The translations under genes were made by a program, and so were the position numbers. From Aeromicrobium sp. Sec7.5 (GTDB taxonomy: Bacteria; Actinomycetota; Actinomycetes; Propionibacteriales; Nocardioidaceae), in the NCBI RefSeq assembly GCF_036867135.1, contig NZ_JBAJIJ010000001.1:558001-622000 (forward strand): DNA of 64,000 nt. Reading direction: 5' to 3'. The notes under the pieces were generated by a model. The model was given only the letters and a program-made list of their open reading frames with translations, searched no databases and was not told the origin of the DNA. Shown here in pieces: positions 34,013-41,919 of this stretch. Within the stretch, counting starts at the first letter, position 1, and each line of letters opens with the position of its first letter.

Positions 34013-35157
34013 CGGTGTGGACCGAGCTCGTCGGGCAGGAGCCCGTCGTCGACACGCTGCAGGGCGTCGTCGCCGATCCGCGGGGGGCCACCCACGCCTG
34101 GCTCTTCACCGGACCACCCGGGTCAGGCCGCTCCACCGCCGCGCTCGCGTTCGCCGCGGCGATGCAGTGCGACACGGGCGGCTGCGGATCCTGCGAGTCC
34201 TGCCGCATGGCGGCGGCCGGCTCCCACCCCGACATCCGCACGATCCGCACCGATGGCCTCTCGATCGGCGTCGACCTCGCGCGCGACGCGGTGCGCCGCG
34301 CGGCCCTGCACCCCGCGGTCGGCCGCTGGCAGGTGCTCGTGGTCGAGGACGCCGACCGGCTCACCGACCAGGCCGCCAACGCCCTGCTGAAGTCGCTCGA
34401 GGAGCCTTCGCCGCAGACGGTGTGGATGTTGTGCGCCCCGGCGGCCGAGGACGTCATCGTCACGATCCGCTCGCGCTGCCGATCGGTCGTGCTGCGCACC
34501 CCGCCGGCCACCGCGATCGCCGAGCTCCTCGTCCGGCGCGACGGCATCGAGCCCGCTCTCGCGGCAGCCGTCGCAGCCGCCTCGCAGGGTCACATCGGTC
34601 GCGCCCGTGGCCTGGCCCGCGATCCCGAGGCGCGCGAGCGCCGCCGCCAGATCCTGTCGATCCCGCAGCGCGTCGCCCACCTCGGCGACGCACTCGTCGC
34701 GGCGCAGCAGGTCGACACCGAGGCCACGGCCCGGGCCGCCGCGTTCAGCGACGTCGCCGACGCTCGCGAGCAGGGCGACATCAAGGCCAGCTGGGGCGTC
34801 GAGGACCGCGGCAAGCGGCCGGCGGGCTACGCCGGTGCACTCTCGAGCCTCACGAAGGAGCAGGAGCGTCGGCGCAAGCGGCTCGCCCGCGATGCGATCG
34901 ACGGGGTGCTGCTCGACCTGCTCGCATTCTGCCGCGACGTCGCCGCCCTGCAGCTCGGGGCGGCGTCCGCCACCCACGGCCTGGTCAACGCCGACGTCGC
35001 CGACGCCGCCGTGGGGCAGGCCGAGGTGTGGACGGTCGAGGAGACGATGGCGGCGATCGATGCCATCGTGGAGTGCCGGCTGGCGCTGGAGGCCAACGCC
35101 GCACCGCTGCTGGCGCTCGAACGCCTCATGTCGACGTTCGTGCCCAGCCGGGCCTGA
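34009..35157 (+). CDS. holB: DNA polymerase III subunit delta'
   Basis: 382 residues. AAA+ clamp-loader fold: 'AWLFTGPPGSGRSTAALAFA' is a Walker A in which the catalytic Lys is Arg, usual for non-hydrolysing delta'; the zinc-binding cysteines are in 'QCDTGGCGSCESC'; 'VVEDADRLTDQAANALLKSL' contains the sensor region and 'TIRSRCRSV' the SRC motif. ATG 34009 overlaps the tmk stop. It is part of the complex that loads the beta clamp. Confidence 0.93.
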   Translation: MTVWTELVGQEPVVDTLQGVVADPRGATHAWLFTGPPGSGRSTAALAFAAAMQCDTGGCGSCESCRMAAAGSHPDIRTIRTDGLSIGVDLARDAVRRAALHPAVGRWQVLVVEDADRLTDQAANALLKSLEEPSPQTVWMLCAPAAEDVIVTIRSRCRSVVLRTPPATAIAELLVRRDGIEPALAAAVAAASQGHIGRARGLARDPEARERRRQILSIPQRVAHLGDALVAAQQVDTEATARAAAFSDVADAREQGDIKASWGVEDRGKRPAGYAGALSSLTKEQERRRKRLARDAIDGVLLDLLAFCRDVAALQLGAASATHGLVNADVADAAVGQAEVWTVEETMAAIDAIVECRLALEANAAPLLALERLMSTFVPSRA

Positions 35158-35228
35158 CCCACCGCACGACCCGCCAGAACCTGCCTCACGCCAGACCGCA
35201 CGCCGCCAACCAGTCACGGGGGACCACG

Positions 35229-36758
35229 ATGTCGAAGAAGCTCTGGATCATCGGAGGGCTGGTGCTCGCGCTGATCGTGGCGGGCTCGGTCACGGCCGTG
35301 CTGCTGCTCGCCGGCGGCGACGACGACGTGCGCACGGATCCTGATCCGAGCAAGAACGTCAGCTACCCCGAGGGGCTCGAGGAGTACTACACGCAGGACC
35401 TCGACTGGGAGGACTGCGGCACCGACCGGTGCGCCGACATCACGGTCCCGATCGACTACGCCGAGCCCGACGGCGACACCACCGAGCTGCGCATGCGGGT
35501 GGTCGGCGACGAGGACGCCGAGCAGCACCTGTTCGTCAATCCCGGCGGTCCGGGCGGTTCCGCCGTCGACTACGCCACCACGATGGCGTTCCAGCTCGGC
35601 GACGACGTGACCGACGCCTACGCGATCGTGGGGGTCGACCCGCGCGGGGTGGGGGTCAGCTCCCCGCTGGAGTGCTACGACGACGAGCAGTTCGACGCGT
35701 ACGTCGACACCGACCCGACCCCCGACGACCCGGCCGAGGTGCAGGCCTCGATCGACCAGCTGACTGGCATGGCCGAGGCGTGCGAGGAGAACTCCGGCGA
35801 CCTGGCCGGCCACGTCTCCACCGTCGAGGTCGCGCGCGACATGGACATCGCCCGCGCGCTCGTGGGCGACGCCAAGCTCAACTGGTTCGGCGCCTCGTAC
35901 GGCACGTACCTGGGCGCCACGTACGCCTCGCTGTTCCCCGACAAGGTCGGCCGCATGGTGCTCGACGGTGCGATCAACCCCGAGCTCGGCCCGGTCGACT
36001 CCGCACTGGGCCAGGCCACGGGCTTCCAGCGCGCCCTCGAGGCCTACATCGCCGACTGCGTCACCGAGGCCGACTGCCCGCTCGGCACCGACGAGGCGGC
36101 GGCGGAGCAGCAGCTCGCGGCCCTGCTGGCCCAGCTCGACGCGCAGCCGATGCCCACCGACGACCCGGACCGCCCGCTCACCGAGGGCCAGGCGTTCTTC
36201 GGCATCGCCCTGCCGCTGTACAGCGAGACGCTGTGGGGCGAGCTCACGAAGGCCCTGACCCTGGCGATCGGCGAGGGTGACGGCGCCGGCCTGCAGTTCC
36301 TGTCGGACGCCTACTTCGAGCGCAGCGAGGACGGCTCGTACGGCTCCAACATCGGTCAGGTCATCACGGCGGTCAACTGCCTCGACGCGACCGAGCGTCC
36401 CACCTTCGGGGAGCTCGAGGCCGACGTCGCCGAGTTCGAGGCCGTCTCACCGGTCTTCGGGCGAGCGCTGGGCCTGGGCGCCGGCGGTTGCTCGGCCTGG
36501 CCGTTCGAGTCCGAGGCCGACCCGGTCGACTTCTCGGCCACGGGTGCGCCGCCGATCCTGGTGCTCGGCACGACCCGCGACCCCGCCACGCCCTACGAGC
36601 AGGCCGTCGAGCTGGCCGACATCCTCGACTCCGGCGTGCTGATCTCGCGTGACGGCGACGGCCACACCGCCTACCAGTCCGGCAACCGCTGCGTCACCGA
36701 CGCGGTCGACGCCTACCTGGTCGACGGCACGGTCCCCGACGACGACCCGGAGTGCTAG
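35229..36758 (+). CDS. Membrane-anchored or secreted alpha/beta hydrolase, tripeptidyl-aminopeptidase-like
   Basis: 509 residues. One N-terminal hydrophobic helix ('LWIIGGLVLALIVAGSVTAV') without lipobox, then an alpha/beta hydrolase with oxyanion region 'LFVNPGGPGGSA', nucleophile elbow 'NWFGASYGTYLGATYA' (G-x-S-x-G), and a C-terminal TAP-like domain with 'ILVLGTTRDPATPYEQA' (Asp) and 'SRDGDGHTAYQS' (His). These are features of the Streptomyces SlpD/SlpE/Tap peptidases that release tri- or dipeptides outside the cell. A GGGGGA site precedes ATG 35229. Confidence 0.88.
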   Translation: MSKKLWIIGGLVLALIVAGSVTAVLLLAGGDDDVRTDPDPSKNVSYPEGLEEYYTQDLDWEDCGTDRCADITVPIDYAEPDGDTTELRMRVVGDEDAEQHLFVNPGGPGGSAVDYATTMAFQLGDDVTDAYAIVGVDPRGVGVSSPLECYDDEQFDAYVDTDPTPDDPAEVQASIDQLTGMAEACEENSGDLAGHVSTVEVARDMDIARALVGDAKLNWFGASYGTYLGATYASLFPDKVGRMVLDGAINPELGPVDSALGQATGFQRALEAYIADCVTEADCPLGTDEAAAEQQLAALLAQLDAQPMPTDDPDRPLTEGQAFFGIALPLYSETLWGELTKALTLAIGEGDGAGLQFLSDAYFERSEDGSYGSNIGQVITAVNCLDATERPTFGELEADVAEFEAVSPVFGRALGLGAGGCSAWPFESEADPVDFSATGAPPILVLGTTRDPATPYEQAVELADILDSGVLISRDGDGHTAYQSGNRCVTDAVDAYLVDGTVPDDDPEC

Positions 36759-36764
36759 TCGACC

Positions 36765-36788
36765 ACTGACGCGCGGCCTCGTGGTGCC
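36765..36788. repeat. Direct repeat of the chorismate mutase 3' end
   Basis: These 24 bp match 36949-36972, the last codons of the chorismate mutase gene, at about 22 positions (the last 16 are identical). The 188-bp gap 36759-36946 otherwise holds GC-rich sequence without a credible ORF. Confidence 0.6.
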
Positions 36789-36946
36789 GGGACGCGCTCC
36801 TTCGTCGCGCTCACTCCCGACACTCGCTAGCGCGGGTCCTGAGGTGCGAGGAGCCCTGGCGACGAGCCTCGAAGGGCGCGTCGGGTCCGTCAGCCTCGCT
36901 CCGCTCGGCCCTGCCCCTGACCTAGGTCGCGCGCTGGTGCCCGTTG

Positions 36947-37237
36947 TTACTGGCGGGCGGCCTCGTGGTGCCTGATGACCTCGTCGATGACGAACGTCAG
37001 GAACTTCTCGGCGAAGGTCGGATCGAGATCGGCCTCGATCGCCAGACCACGGAGTCGCTCGATCTGGCGAGCCTCACGAGCCGGGTCGGACGGCGGCATG
37101 TCATGGGTCGCCTTGAGGCGTCCGACGCGCTGGGTGTGCTTGAACCGCTCGGCGAGCAGGTGCACCAACGCCGCATCGATGTTGTCGATGCTCGCGCGGA
37201 TCCGGGTCAGCTCGTCGGTCACGTCGTCGTTGCTCAC
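36947..37237 (-). CDS. Chorismate mutase (AroQ type)
   Basis: 96 residues, all-helical AroQ fold: 'ELTRIRASIDNIDAALVHLL' with the N-terminal active-site Arg, 'KHTQRVGRLKATHDMPPSDP' with Arg and Lys of the substrate pocket, and 'FVIDEVIRHHEAARQ'. It converts chorismate to prephenate for Phe/Tyr. GTG start at 37237 after a TAGGAT box 6 nt upstream. It is divergent from the tRNA-Thr locus. Confidence 0.93.
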   Translation of the reverse strand: MSNDDVTDELTRIRASIDNIDAALVHLLAERFKHTQRVGRLKATHDMPPSDPAREARQIERLRGLAIEADLDPTFAEKFLTFVIDEVIRHHEAARQ

Positions 37238-37243
37238 GTCGCG

Positions 37244-37249
37244 ATCCTA
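37244..37249 (-). promoter_or_regulatory. -10 box, leaderless chorismate mutase
   Basis: TAGGAT on the minus strand, 6 nt before GTG 37237. Confidence 0.5.
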
Positions 37250-37267
37250 GGCGTCGGCCGACCCGGA

Positions 37268-37297
37268 TTCGCCTCCCCGTCCCGGGGTGGGTAAAGT
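37268..37297 (+). promoter_or_regulatory. Candidate tRNA-Thr promoter
   Basis: TTCGCC (37268-37273) and TAAAGT (37292-37297) with 18-bp spacing, about 37 bp before the mature tRNA 5' end. Confidence 0.4.
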
Positions 37298-37334
37298 CGG
37301 GCTTCGGTCCGACGGGCGATCCTCGGCGGACTCC

Positions 37335-37410
37335 GCCGCCTTAGCTCAGTCGGCAGAGCGTCTCACTCGTAATGAGAAGGTCGTCGGTTCGATTCCGACA
37401 GGCGGCTCCA
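37335..37410 (+). tRNA. tRNA-Thr (anticodon CGT)
   Basis: A complete 76-nt cloverleaf with encoded CCA. Acceptor GCCGCCT pairs with AGGCGGC; D stem GCTC/GAGC; anticodon stem TCTCA/TGAGA around loop CTCGTAA, anticodon CGT at 37368-37370 with A37; T arm GTCGG-TTCGATT-CCGAC. Reads the ACG codon. It is followed at once by a hairpin terminator and by six tandem copies of its 3' portion. Confidence 0.95.
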
Positions 37411-38241
37411 CGCCAGAACCCCAGCCACGTGCTGGGGTTCTGTCGTTGGTGGGTGCGGGAGGGCCTCAGCTCGACCCGGCAGGGCGTCTCACTCGTCATG
37501 AGAAGGTCGTCGGTTCGATTCCGACAGGCGGCTCCACGCCAGAACCCCAGCCACGTGCTGGGGTTCTGTCGTTGGTGGGTGCGGGAGGGCCTCAGCTCGA
37601 CCCGGCAGGGCGTCTCACTCGTCATGAGAAGGTCGTCGGTTCGATTCCGACAGGCGGCTCCACGCCAGAACCCCAGCCACGTGCTGGGGTTCTGTCGTTG
37701 GTGGGTGCGGGAGGGCCTCAGCTCGACCCGGCAGGGCGTCTCACTCGTCATGAGAAGGTCGTCGGTTCGATTCCGACAGGCGGCTCCACGCCAGAACCCC
37801 AGCCACGTGCTGGGGTTCTGTCGTTGGTGGGTGCGGGAGGGCCTCAGCTCGACCCGGCAGGGCGTCTCACTCGTCATGAGAAGGTCGTCGGTTCGATTCC
37901 GACAGGCGGCTCCACGCCAGAACCCCAGCCACGTGCTGGGGTTCTGTCGTTGGTGGGTGCGGGAGGGCCTCAGCTCGACCCGGCAGGGCGTCTCACTCGT
38001 CATGAGAAGGTCGTCGGTTCGATTCCGACAGGCGGCTCCACGCCAGAACCCCAGCCACGTGCTGGGGTTCTGTCGTTGGTGGGTGCGGGAGGGCCTCAGC
38101 TCGACCCGGCAGGGCGTCTCACTCGTCATGAGAAGGTCGTCGGTTCGATTCCGACAGGCGGCTCCACGCCAGAACCCCAGCCACGTGCTGGGGTTCTGTC
38201 GTTGGTGGGTGCGGGAGGGCCTCAGCTCGACCCGGCAGGGC
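37411..38241 (+). repeat. 126-bp tandem repeat array built from tRNA-Thr and its terminator
   Basis: Six identical full units (37411-38166) and a truncated seventh (38167-38241). Each full unit carries the terminator hairpin, a spacer, and a 77-nt tRNA-like body ending CCA at 37460-37536, 37586-37662, 37712-37788, 37838-37914, 37964-38040 and 38090-38166. The bodies keep the anticodon arm with CGT, the T arm and 3' acceptor strand, but have C instead of A at position 37 and a 5' acceptor strand AGGGCCT that pairs only at its inner four positions. The D stem GCTC/GGGC is still possible. As 126 is a multiple of three, three long repeat ORFs result; they are not genes. Confidence 0.9.
37415..37441 (+). 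terminator. tRNA-Thr terminator hairpin
   Basis: AGAACCCCAGC and GCTGGGGTTCT form a perfect 11-bp stem with CACGT loop, 4 bp after the CCA. The same hairpin recurs every 126 bp, the last at 38171-38197. Confidence 0.75.
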
Positions 38242-38260
38242 TGGGGCGCCCCGAACGCAG

Positions 38261-38289
38261 CAGGACCCCGGCCACCGGCCAGGGTCCTG
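38261..38289. terminator. Hairpin between repeat array and KdpF-like gene
   Basis: CAGGACCC (38261-38268) and GGGTCCTG (38282-38289) enclose a GGCC/GGCC inner stem. It could end transcription from either side. Confidence 0.55.
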
Positions 38290-38308
38290 ATCGTTCGCGC
38301 GAGGTGGT

Positions 38309-38422
38309 TCAGCCGTGCTGGCCGGATCCGCGCTCGAACAGCACGGGGTAGATCACCACGGCGAGCAAGTAAGCCTCCAGGAGCACAAGAGTTGCCACGA
38401 TGAGTCCGAGCCACTCGTCCAC
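38309..38422 (-). CDS. KdpF-like single-helix micropeptide
   Basis: A 37-residue ORF from GTG 38422, which has GGAGG 4 nt upstream; an ATG at 38452 would give 47 residues. One membrane helix, 'LGLIVATLVLLEAYLLAVVI' followed by YPVLFERG, resembles KdpF, the small stabilising subunit of the Kdp K+ ATPase (YL..A...P..F pattern). No kdpA, kdpB or kdpC is nearby. It lies 60 bp downstream of the aminotransferase gene on the same strand. Coding status is supported by the start site and hydrophobic profile; the KdpF link is a resemblance only. Confidence 0.45.
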   Translation of the reverse strand: MDEWLGLIVATLVLLEAYLLAVVIYPVLFERGSGQHG

Positions 38423-38481
38423 GATGCCTCCGGTCGTCTGGGGTCCTGCCATATTCAACGACCGTCGGCCCGTGGCGTTAC

Positions 38482-39642
38482 TCAACGTGACGAGAGTCGC
38501 CCCAGTCGGATGATCGCCTCATCGATGACCTCCGGCTTCTTGCAGAAGGCCCACCGCACGAACGGCCGGCCGGGCTCGGGGTCGAGGTGGAGCACCTGGT
38601 GGGGCACCGCCACGACACCGGCGAGCTCGGGCAGGCGCCGGCAGAAGTCGAGACCGTCGTCGAAGCCGAGCGGCCGGATGTCGGTCGTGGCGAAGTACGT
38701 GGCAGCGGGGCGGATCACGTCGAATCCGACGGCCTCGAGTCCGTCGCACAGCAGGTCGCGCTGCGTCTGCAGGTCGCGGGCGAGCCCGGCCACGAAGTCG
38801 TCGGCGTGGTCGAGAGCCCAGGCCACGGCGCCCTGGAACGGTGTGCCGGAGGTGTAGGTCAGCCACTGCTTCGCGGCCATGACCGCATCCACGAGCCCGG
38901 CCGGACCCGTGGCCCACCCCACCTTCCAGCCCGTGACCGAGAACGACTTGCCGGCGCTCGAGATCGTCACGGTCCGATCGGCCAGGCCGGGCACGGTCGC
39001 GAGCGGGCGGTGGCGGACGCCGTCGAAGGTCAGGTGCTCATAGACCTCGTCGCTGATGACGACGAGGTCGTGCTCCTGCGCGATGGCAGCGAGCGCGACC
39101 AGCTCGTCGCCACCCAGCACGGCACCCGTCGGGTTGTGCGGGGTGTTGACGATGATGGCGCGGGTGCGGGGGCCGGCCGCCGCGCGGATCTCGTCGACCG
39201 GCAGGCGGAACTCCGGCGCGCGGAGCGTGACGGGCACGGGCACCCCGCCGGCCATCTGCACCATCGCCACGTAGGAGTCGTAGAAGGGTTCCAGCACCAG
39301 GACCTCGTCGCCGGGATCGATCAGCCCGAGGACCGCTGCGGCGATGGCCTCGGTGGCGCCCGTCGTGACGATGACCTCACGATCGGGGTCGAGGACGAGG
39401 CCGTGGTGGCGCTCCTGGTGTCGGGCGATGGCGGCGCGCAGCTCGGGGGTGCCACGGCCAGGTGCGTACTGGTTGTCACCGGCCGCGATGGCGTCTCGGG
39501 CACGGTCGAGCAGCCCGGCGGGTCCGCTCGTGTCGGGGAATCCCTGCCCGAGGTTGACGGCACCGGTGCGGGCGGCGAGGGCACTCATCTCGGCGAAGAT
39601 CGTGGTGCCGAGGCTGGCGACGCGGGAGCTGGGACCGACCAT
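38482..39642 (-). CDS. PLP-dependent class I/II aminotransferase
   Basis: 386 residues, fold type I. 'AVNLGQGFPDTSGP' and 'NQYAPGRGTPELRAAIA' are N-terminal landmarks of the YbdL/kynurenine aminotransferase-DapC group; 'VTTGATEAIAAAVLGL', 'NTPHNPTGAVL', 'VISDEVYEHL', and the PLP lysine in 'ISSAGKSFSVTGWKVGW' follow. 'VRWAFCKK' holds the substrate-carboxylate Arg. Substrate could be methionine/kynurenine analogues or N-succinyl-LL-diaminopimelate; sequence does not decide. ATG 39642 follows a TAGGCT box by 7 nt. Confidence 0.88.
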   Translation of the reverse strand: MVGPSSRVASLGTTIFAEMSALAARTGAVNLGQGFPDTSGPAGLLDRARDAIAAGDNQYAPGRGTPELRAAIARHQERHHGLVLDPDREVIVTTGATEAIAAAVLGLIDPGDEVLVLEPFYDSYVAMVQMAGGVPVPVTLRAPEFRLPVDEIRAAAGPRTRAIIVNTPHNPTGAVLGGDELVALAAIAQEHDLVVISDEVYEHLTFDGVRHRPLATVPGLADRTVTISSAGKSFSVTGWKVGWATGPAGLVDAVMAAKQWLTYTSGTPFQGAVAWALDHADDFVAGLARDLQTQRDLLCDGLEAVGFDVIRPAATYFATTDIRPLGFDDGLDFCRRLPELAGVVAVPHQVLHLDPEPGRPFVRWAFCKKPEVIDEAIIRLGRLSSR

Positions 39643-39649
39643 GTCGGCG

Positions 39650-39655
39650 AGCCTA
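39650..39655 (-). promoter_or_regulatory. -10 box, leaderless aminotransferase
   Basis: TAGGCT on the minus strand, 7 nt before ATG 39642. Confidence 0.5.
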
Positions 39656-39705
39656 GACGCCGGTCGGGCCGCGTGGGCCACGACGGCCGTCCGGGCATGA
39701 AAGGG

Positions 39706-39737
39706 CCCCGCCGTTCTCGGGGGGTGAAACGGCGGGG
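39706..39737. terminator. Stem-loop in the aminotransferase-sortase divergent region
   Basis: CCCCGCCGTT (39706-39715) and AACGGCGGGG (39728-39737), 10 bp, 12-nt loop. It lies upstream of both divergent genes, so it may be a regulatory hairpin rather than a terminator. Confidence 0.4.
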
Positions 39738-39855
39738 CTGATCCCAGTGTACGCACACCGGTGGTGCAGTCGTCAATGAACGGACGCCTTCCCGACACCG
39801 GACGGTGAATGTTTCGATACCCGTGTTCGGACTGGTGTGGGAGGATTTGGACATC

Positions 39856-40578
39856 ATGGCCGTCATCGAGGCTCCTCAGCAGCCGTCCTCACCCCCGCCG
39901 CGCCGGCGCAAGCCGCGTCGCCGCAGCCGACTCCTGACGATCCTCGGCCTGGCCCTCGTGCTGACCGGCGTCGGCTTCATCGGGTACGTCGGGTGGGAGC
40001 TCTACGGCACCAACATCGTCTCGGCGCAGAAGCAGGAAGCGGTCAAGGAGCAGATCTCCGAGGACTGGGCCAACAACATCGACTCCAACGCGATCGGCCT
40101 CCTGCGGGTCGAGCGCTGGGGCAGCGACTACGAGATGCCGATCATCCCCGGCAGCGACCTGCTCGACTCCAAGGGCCGCTCGGCCCTGGCGAGCGGCGTG
40201 GGCTGGTACGAGAAGGGTGTCGGGCCGGGAGAGGTCGGCAACTTCGTGATCGCGGGCCACCGCAGCGGCCGCGGCGCCGTCTTCAAGCGGCTGCCCGACC
40301 TCCGGGCCGGAGACATCGTCGAGATCGAGACCCGCACGCAGCTCTACACGTACCAGCTGCGCATGAACGGTGACGAGATCAAGGTCGACTACACGACCGC
40401 CTGGCCCCTCTTCCCGGTGCCCGACCCCAACGCGCGCGGCGCCACGCCGACCGACGAGCTCCTCACGATGATCACGTGCGCCGAGATGTTCAGCACCGAC
40501 AACCGCCGCGTCGTGATCGGTGACCTCGTCGAGGTCGTCGACAAGCCCGCGGTGCAGGCCGCTCCCGCTGCCCAGTGA
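39856..40578 (+). CDS. Class E-like sortase
   Basis: 240 residues. A proline- and arginine-rich cytoplasmic N-terminus, one membrane helix ('LLTILGLALVLTGVGFIGYV'), then the sortase beta-barrel: 'LLRVERWGSDYEMPI', catalytic His in 'NFVIAGHRSGRG', catalytic Cys in 'LLTMITCAEMF', and Arg in 'NRRVVIGDLV'. ATG 39856 or TTG 39847 are both possible after GGGAGGA. It transpeptidates proteins with a C-terminal sorting signal; no such substrate gene is in the window. The ITC instead of TTC/TLTTC motif sets it apart from typical class E enzymes. Confidence 0.88.
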   Translation: MAVIEAPQQPSSPPPRRRKPRRRSRLLTILGLALVLTGVGFIGYVGWELYGTNIVSAQKQEAVKEQISEDWANNIDSNAIGLLRVERWGSDYEMPIIPGSDLLDSKGRSALASGVGWYEKGVGPGEVGNFVIAGHRSGRGAVFKRLPDLRAGDIVEIETRTQLYTYQLRMNGDEIKVDYTTAWPLFPVPDPNARGATPTDELLTMITCAEMFSTDNRRVVIGDLVEVVDKPAVQAAPAAQ

Positions 40579-40602
40579 GTCGGGCACAGTGAGTCGGGCC
40601 GC

Positions 40603-41253
40603 GTGACCGAGATCCGCGACTACCAGCGTGAGTTCGTCGAGTTCGCGCTCGACCTGGGCGTTCTCTCCTTCGGTGAGTTCACCCTCAAGTCGGGACGCAC
40701 CTCGCCCTACTTCTTCAACGCCGGGGGCTTTCGCACGGGCGCCGCGCTGGCGGGCCTGGGCCGTTTCTACGCCGACGCCATCGTGGCGGCGGGCCGCGAG
40801 TTCGACGTGCTGATGGGTCCGGCCTACAAGGGCATCCCGATCGCCGCGGCTACGGCGGTCCAGCTGTCCGAGCGGCACGGCCGTGACGTCCCCTGGTGCT
40901 TCAACCGCAAGGAGGCCAAGGACCACGGTGAGGGCGGCACGATCGTCGGCACACCGCTCGAGGGTCGGGTCCTGGTCATCGACGACGTCATCACGGCCGG
41001 CACCGCCATCCGCGAGGTCGCCGGCATCGTCGCGTCGGCAGGGGCCGAGCTCGTCGGGGTCGCCGTCGCGGTCGACCGGCAGGAGCGGGGACAGGGTGAT
41101 CTCTCGGCCATCGGCGAGGTCGAGCGCGACCTCGACATCGGGGTCGACGCCATCGTCAACCTCGACCAGCTGATCGCCTACCTCGCCGAGACCGGTCGCC
41201 ACGGCGAGCACCTCGACGCCGTGCGGGAGTACCGCAGCACCTACGGGGCATGA
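40603..41253 (+). CDS. pyrE: Orotate phosphoribosyltransferase
   Basis: 216 residues. '[16 protein letters not shown]' is the orotate-binding loop, '[16 protein letters not shown]' and '[14 protein letters not shown]' the catalytic flexible loop, and '[17 protein letters not shown]' the PRPP-binding motif with two Asp. Makes OMP from orotate and PRPP. GTG start at 40603. It overlaps the TrmH-family gene by 4 bp. Confidence 0.96.
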   Translation: MTEIRDYQREFVEFALDLGVLSFGEFTLKSGRTSPYFFNAGGFRTGAALAGLGRFYADAIVAAGREFDVLMGPAYKGIPIAAATAVQLSERHGRDVPWCFNRKEAKDHGEGGTIVGTPLEGRVLVIDDVITAGTAIREVAGIVASAGAELVGVAVAVDRQERGQGDLSAIGEVERDLDIGVDAIVNLDQLIAYLAETGRHGEHLDAVREYRSTYGA

Positions 41254-41909
41254 CCCCGGAACCGTCACCTCCCGAGGCCGAGCCTGAGCCCGAGCCTGAC
41301 CGGAGCGAGGTCGGCGTCGGGCCCTGGGACGGGCCGCTGCCGACCGGCGACCACTGGGATCCGGAGCTGCTGGCCGAGGGTGATCGCCGCAACGTCGTCG
41401 ACCACTACCGCTACTGGCGCCTCGACGCGATCGTGGCCGACCTCGACACGCGGCGGCACGGGTTCCACGTCGCGATCGAGAACTGGCAGCACGACTTCAA
41501 CATCGGCTCGATCGTCCGCACGGCCAACGCGTTCCTCGCGGCGGAGGTGCACGTCGTGGGGCGACGTCGGTGGAACCGGCGCGGCGCGATGGTCACCGAC
41601 CGGTACCAGCACGTCCGCCACCACGAGACCGTCGCCGACCTGGTCGCGTGGGCGACCGAGCACGACCTGCCGCTGCTCGGCATCGACAACGTGGCGGGCT
41701 CGGAGGCGATCGAGTCGGCCGCGCTCCCGGTGCGGTGTGTCCTGGTCTTCGGCCAGGAGGGCCCAGGGCTGAGCGAGGAGGCGCGAGCGGCCTGCTCGGG
41801 CCTGTTGTCGATCGCGCAGTTCGGCTCGACCCGGTCGATCAACGCCGGCGCGGCTGCCGCCGTGGCGATGCACACCTGGATCCGCCAGCACGCCGGCCCG
41901 CCTGACTAG
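41250..41909 (+). CDS. SPOUT (TrmH)-family RNA 2'-O-methyltransferase
   Basis: 219 residues with the SpoU motifs: 1 '[15 protein letters not shown]', 2 '[15 protein letters not shown]', 3 '[15 protein letters not shown]', forming the knotted SAM site. The N-terminal 50 residues are Pro/Glu-rich, then basic. It is a tRNA or rRNA ribose methyltransferase; the exact position is not predictable. The ATG overlaps the pyrE stop. Confidence 0.88.
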   Translation: MTPEPSPPEAEPEPEPDRSEVGVGPWDGPLPTGDHWDPELLAEGDRRNVVDHYRYWRLDAIVADLDTRRHGFHVAIENWQHDFNIGSIVRTANAFLAAEVHVVGRRRWNRRGAMVTDRYQHVRHHETVADLVAWATEHDLPLLGIDNVAGSEAIESAALPVRCVLVFGQEGPGLSEEARAACSGLLSIAQFGSTRSINAGAAAAVAMHTWIRQHAGPPD

Positions 41910-41912
41910 CAT
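41907..41912 (+). promoter_or_regulatory. -10 box, leaderless GNAT gene
   Basis: TAGCAT, 7 nt before ATG 41920; it overlaps the stop codon of the preceding gene. Confidence 0.45.
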
Positions 41913-41919
41913 CGGCGCC

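Noticed and set aside
37411-38241. CRISPR array
   Set aside because: Units are identical over their full 126 bp, with no variable spacers and no cas genes.
37287-38414. Three long repeat-containing ORFs (both strands) across the tRNA array
   Set aside because: They arise because the 126-bp unit is a multiple of three without stops; the translations are the well-known artefact peptides of tRNA genes and have no start signals.
38309-38422. Start of a kdpFABC operon
   Set aside because: No kdpA, kdpB or kdpC sequence follows; only the micropeptide remains as a candidate.
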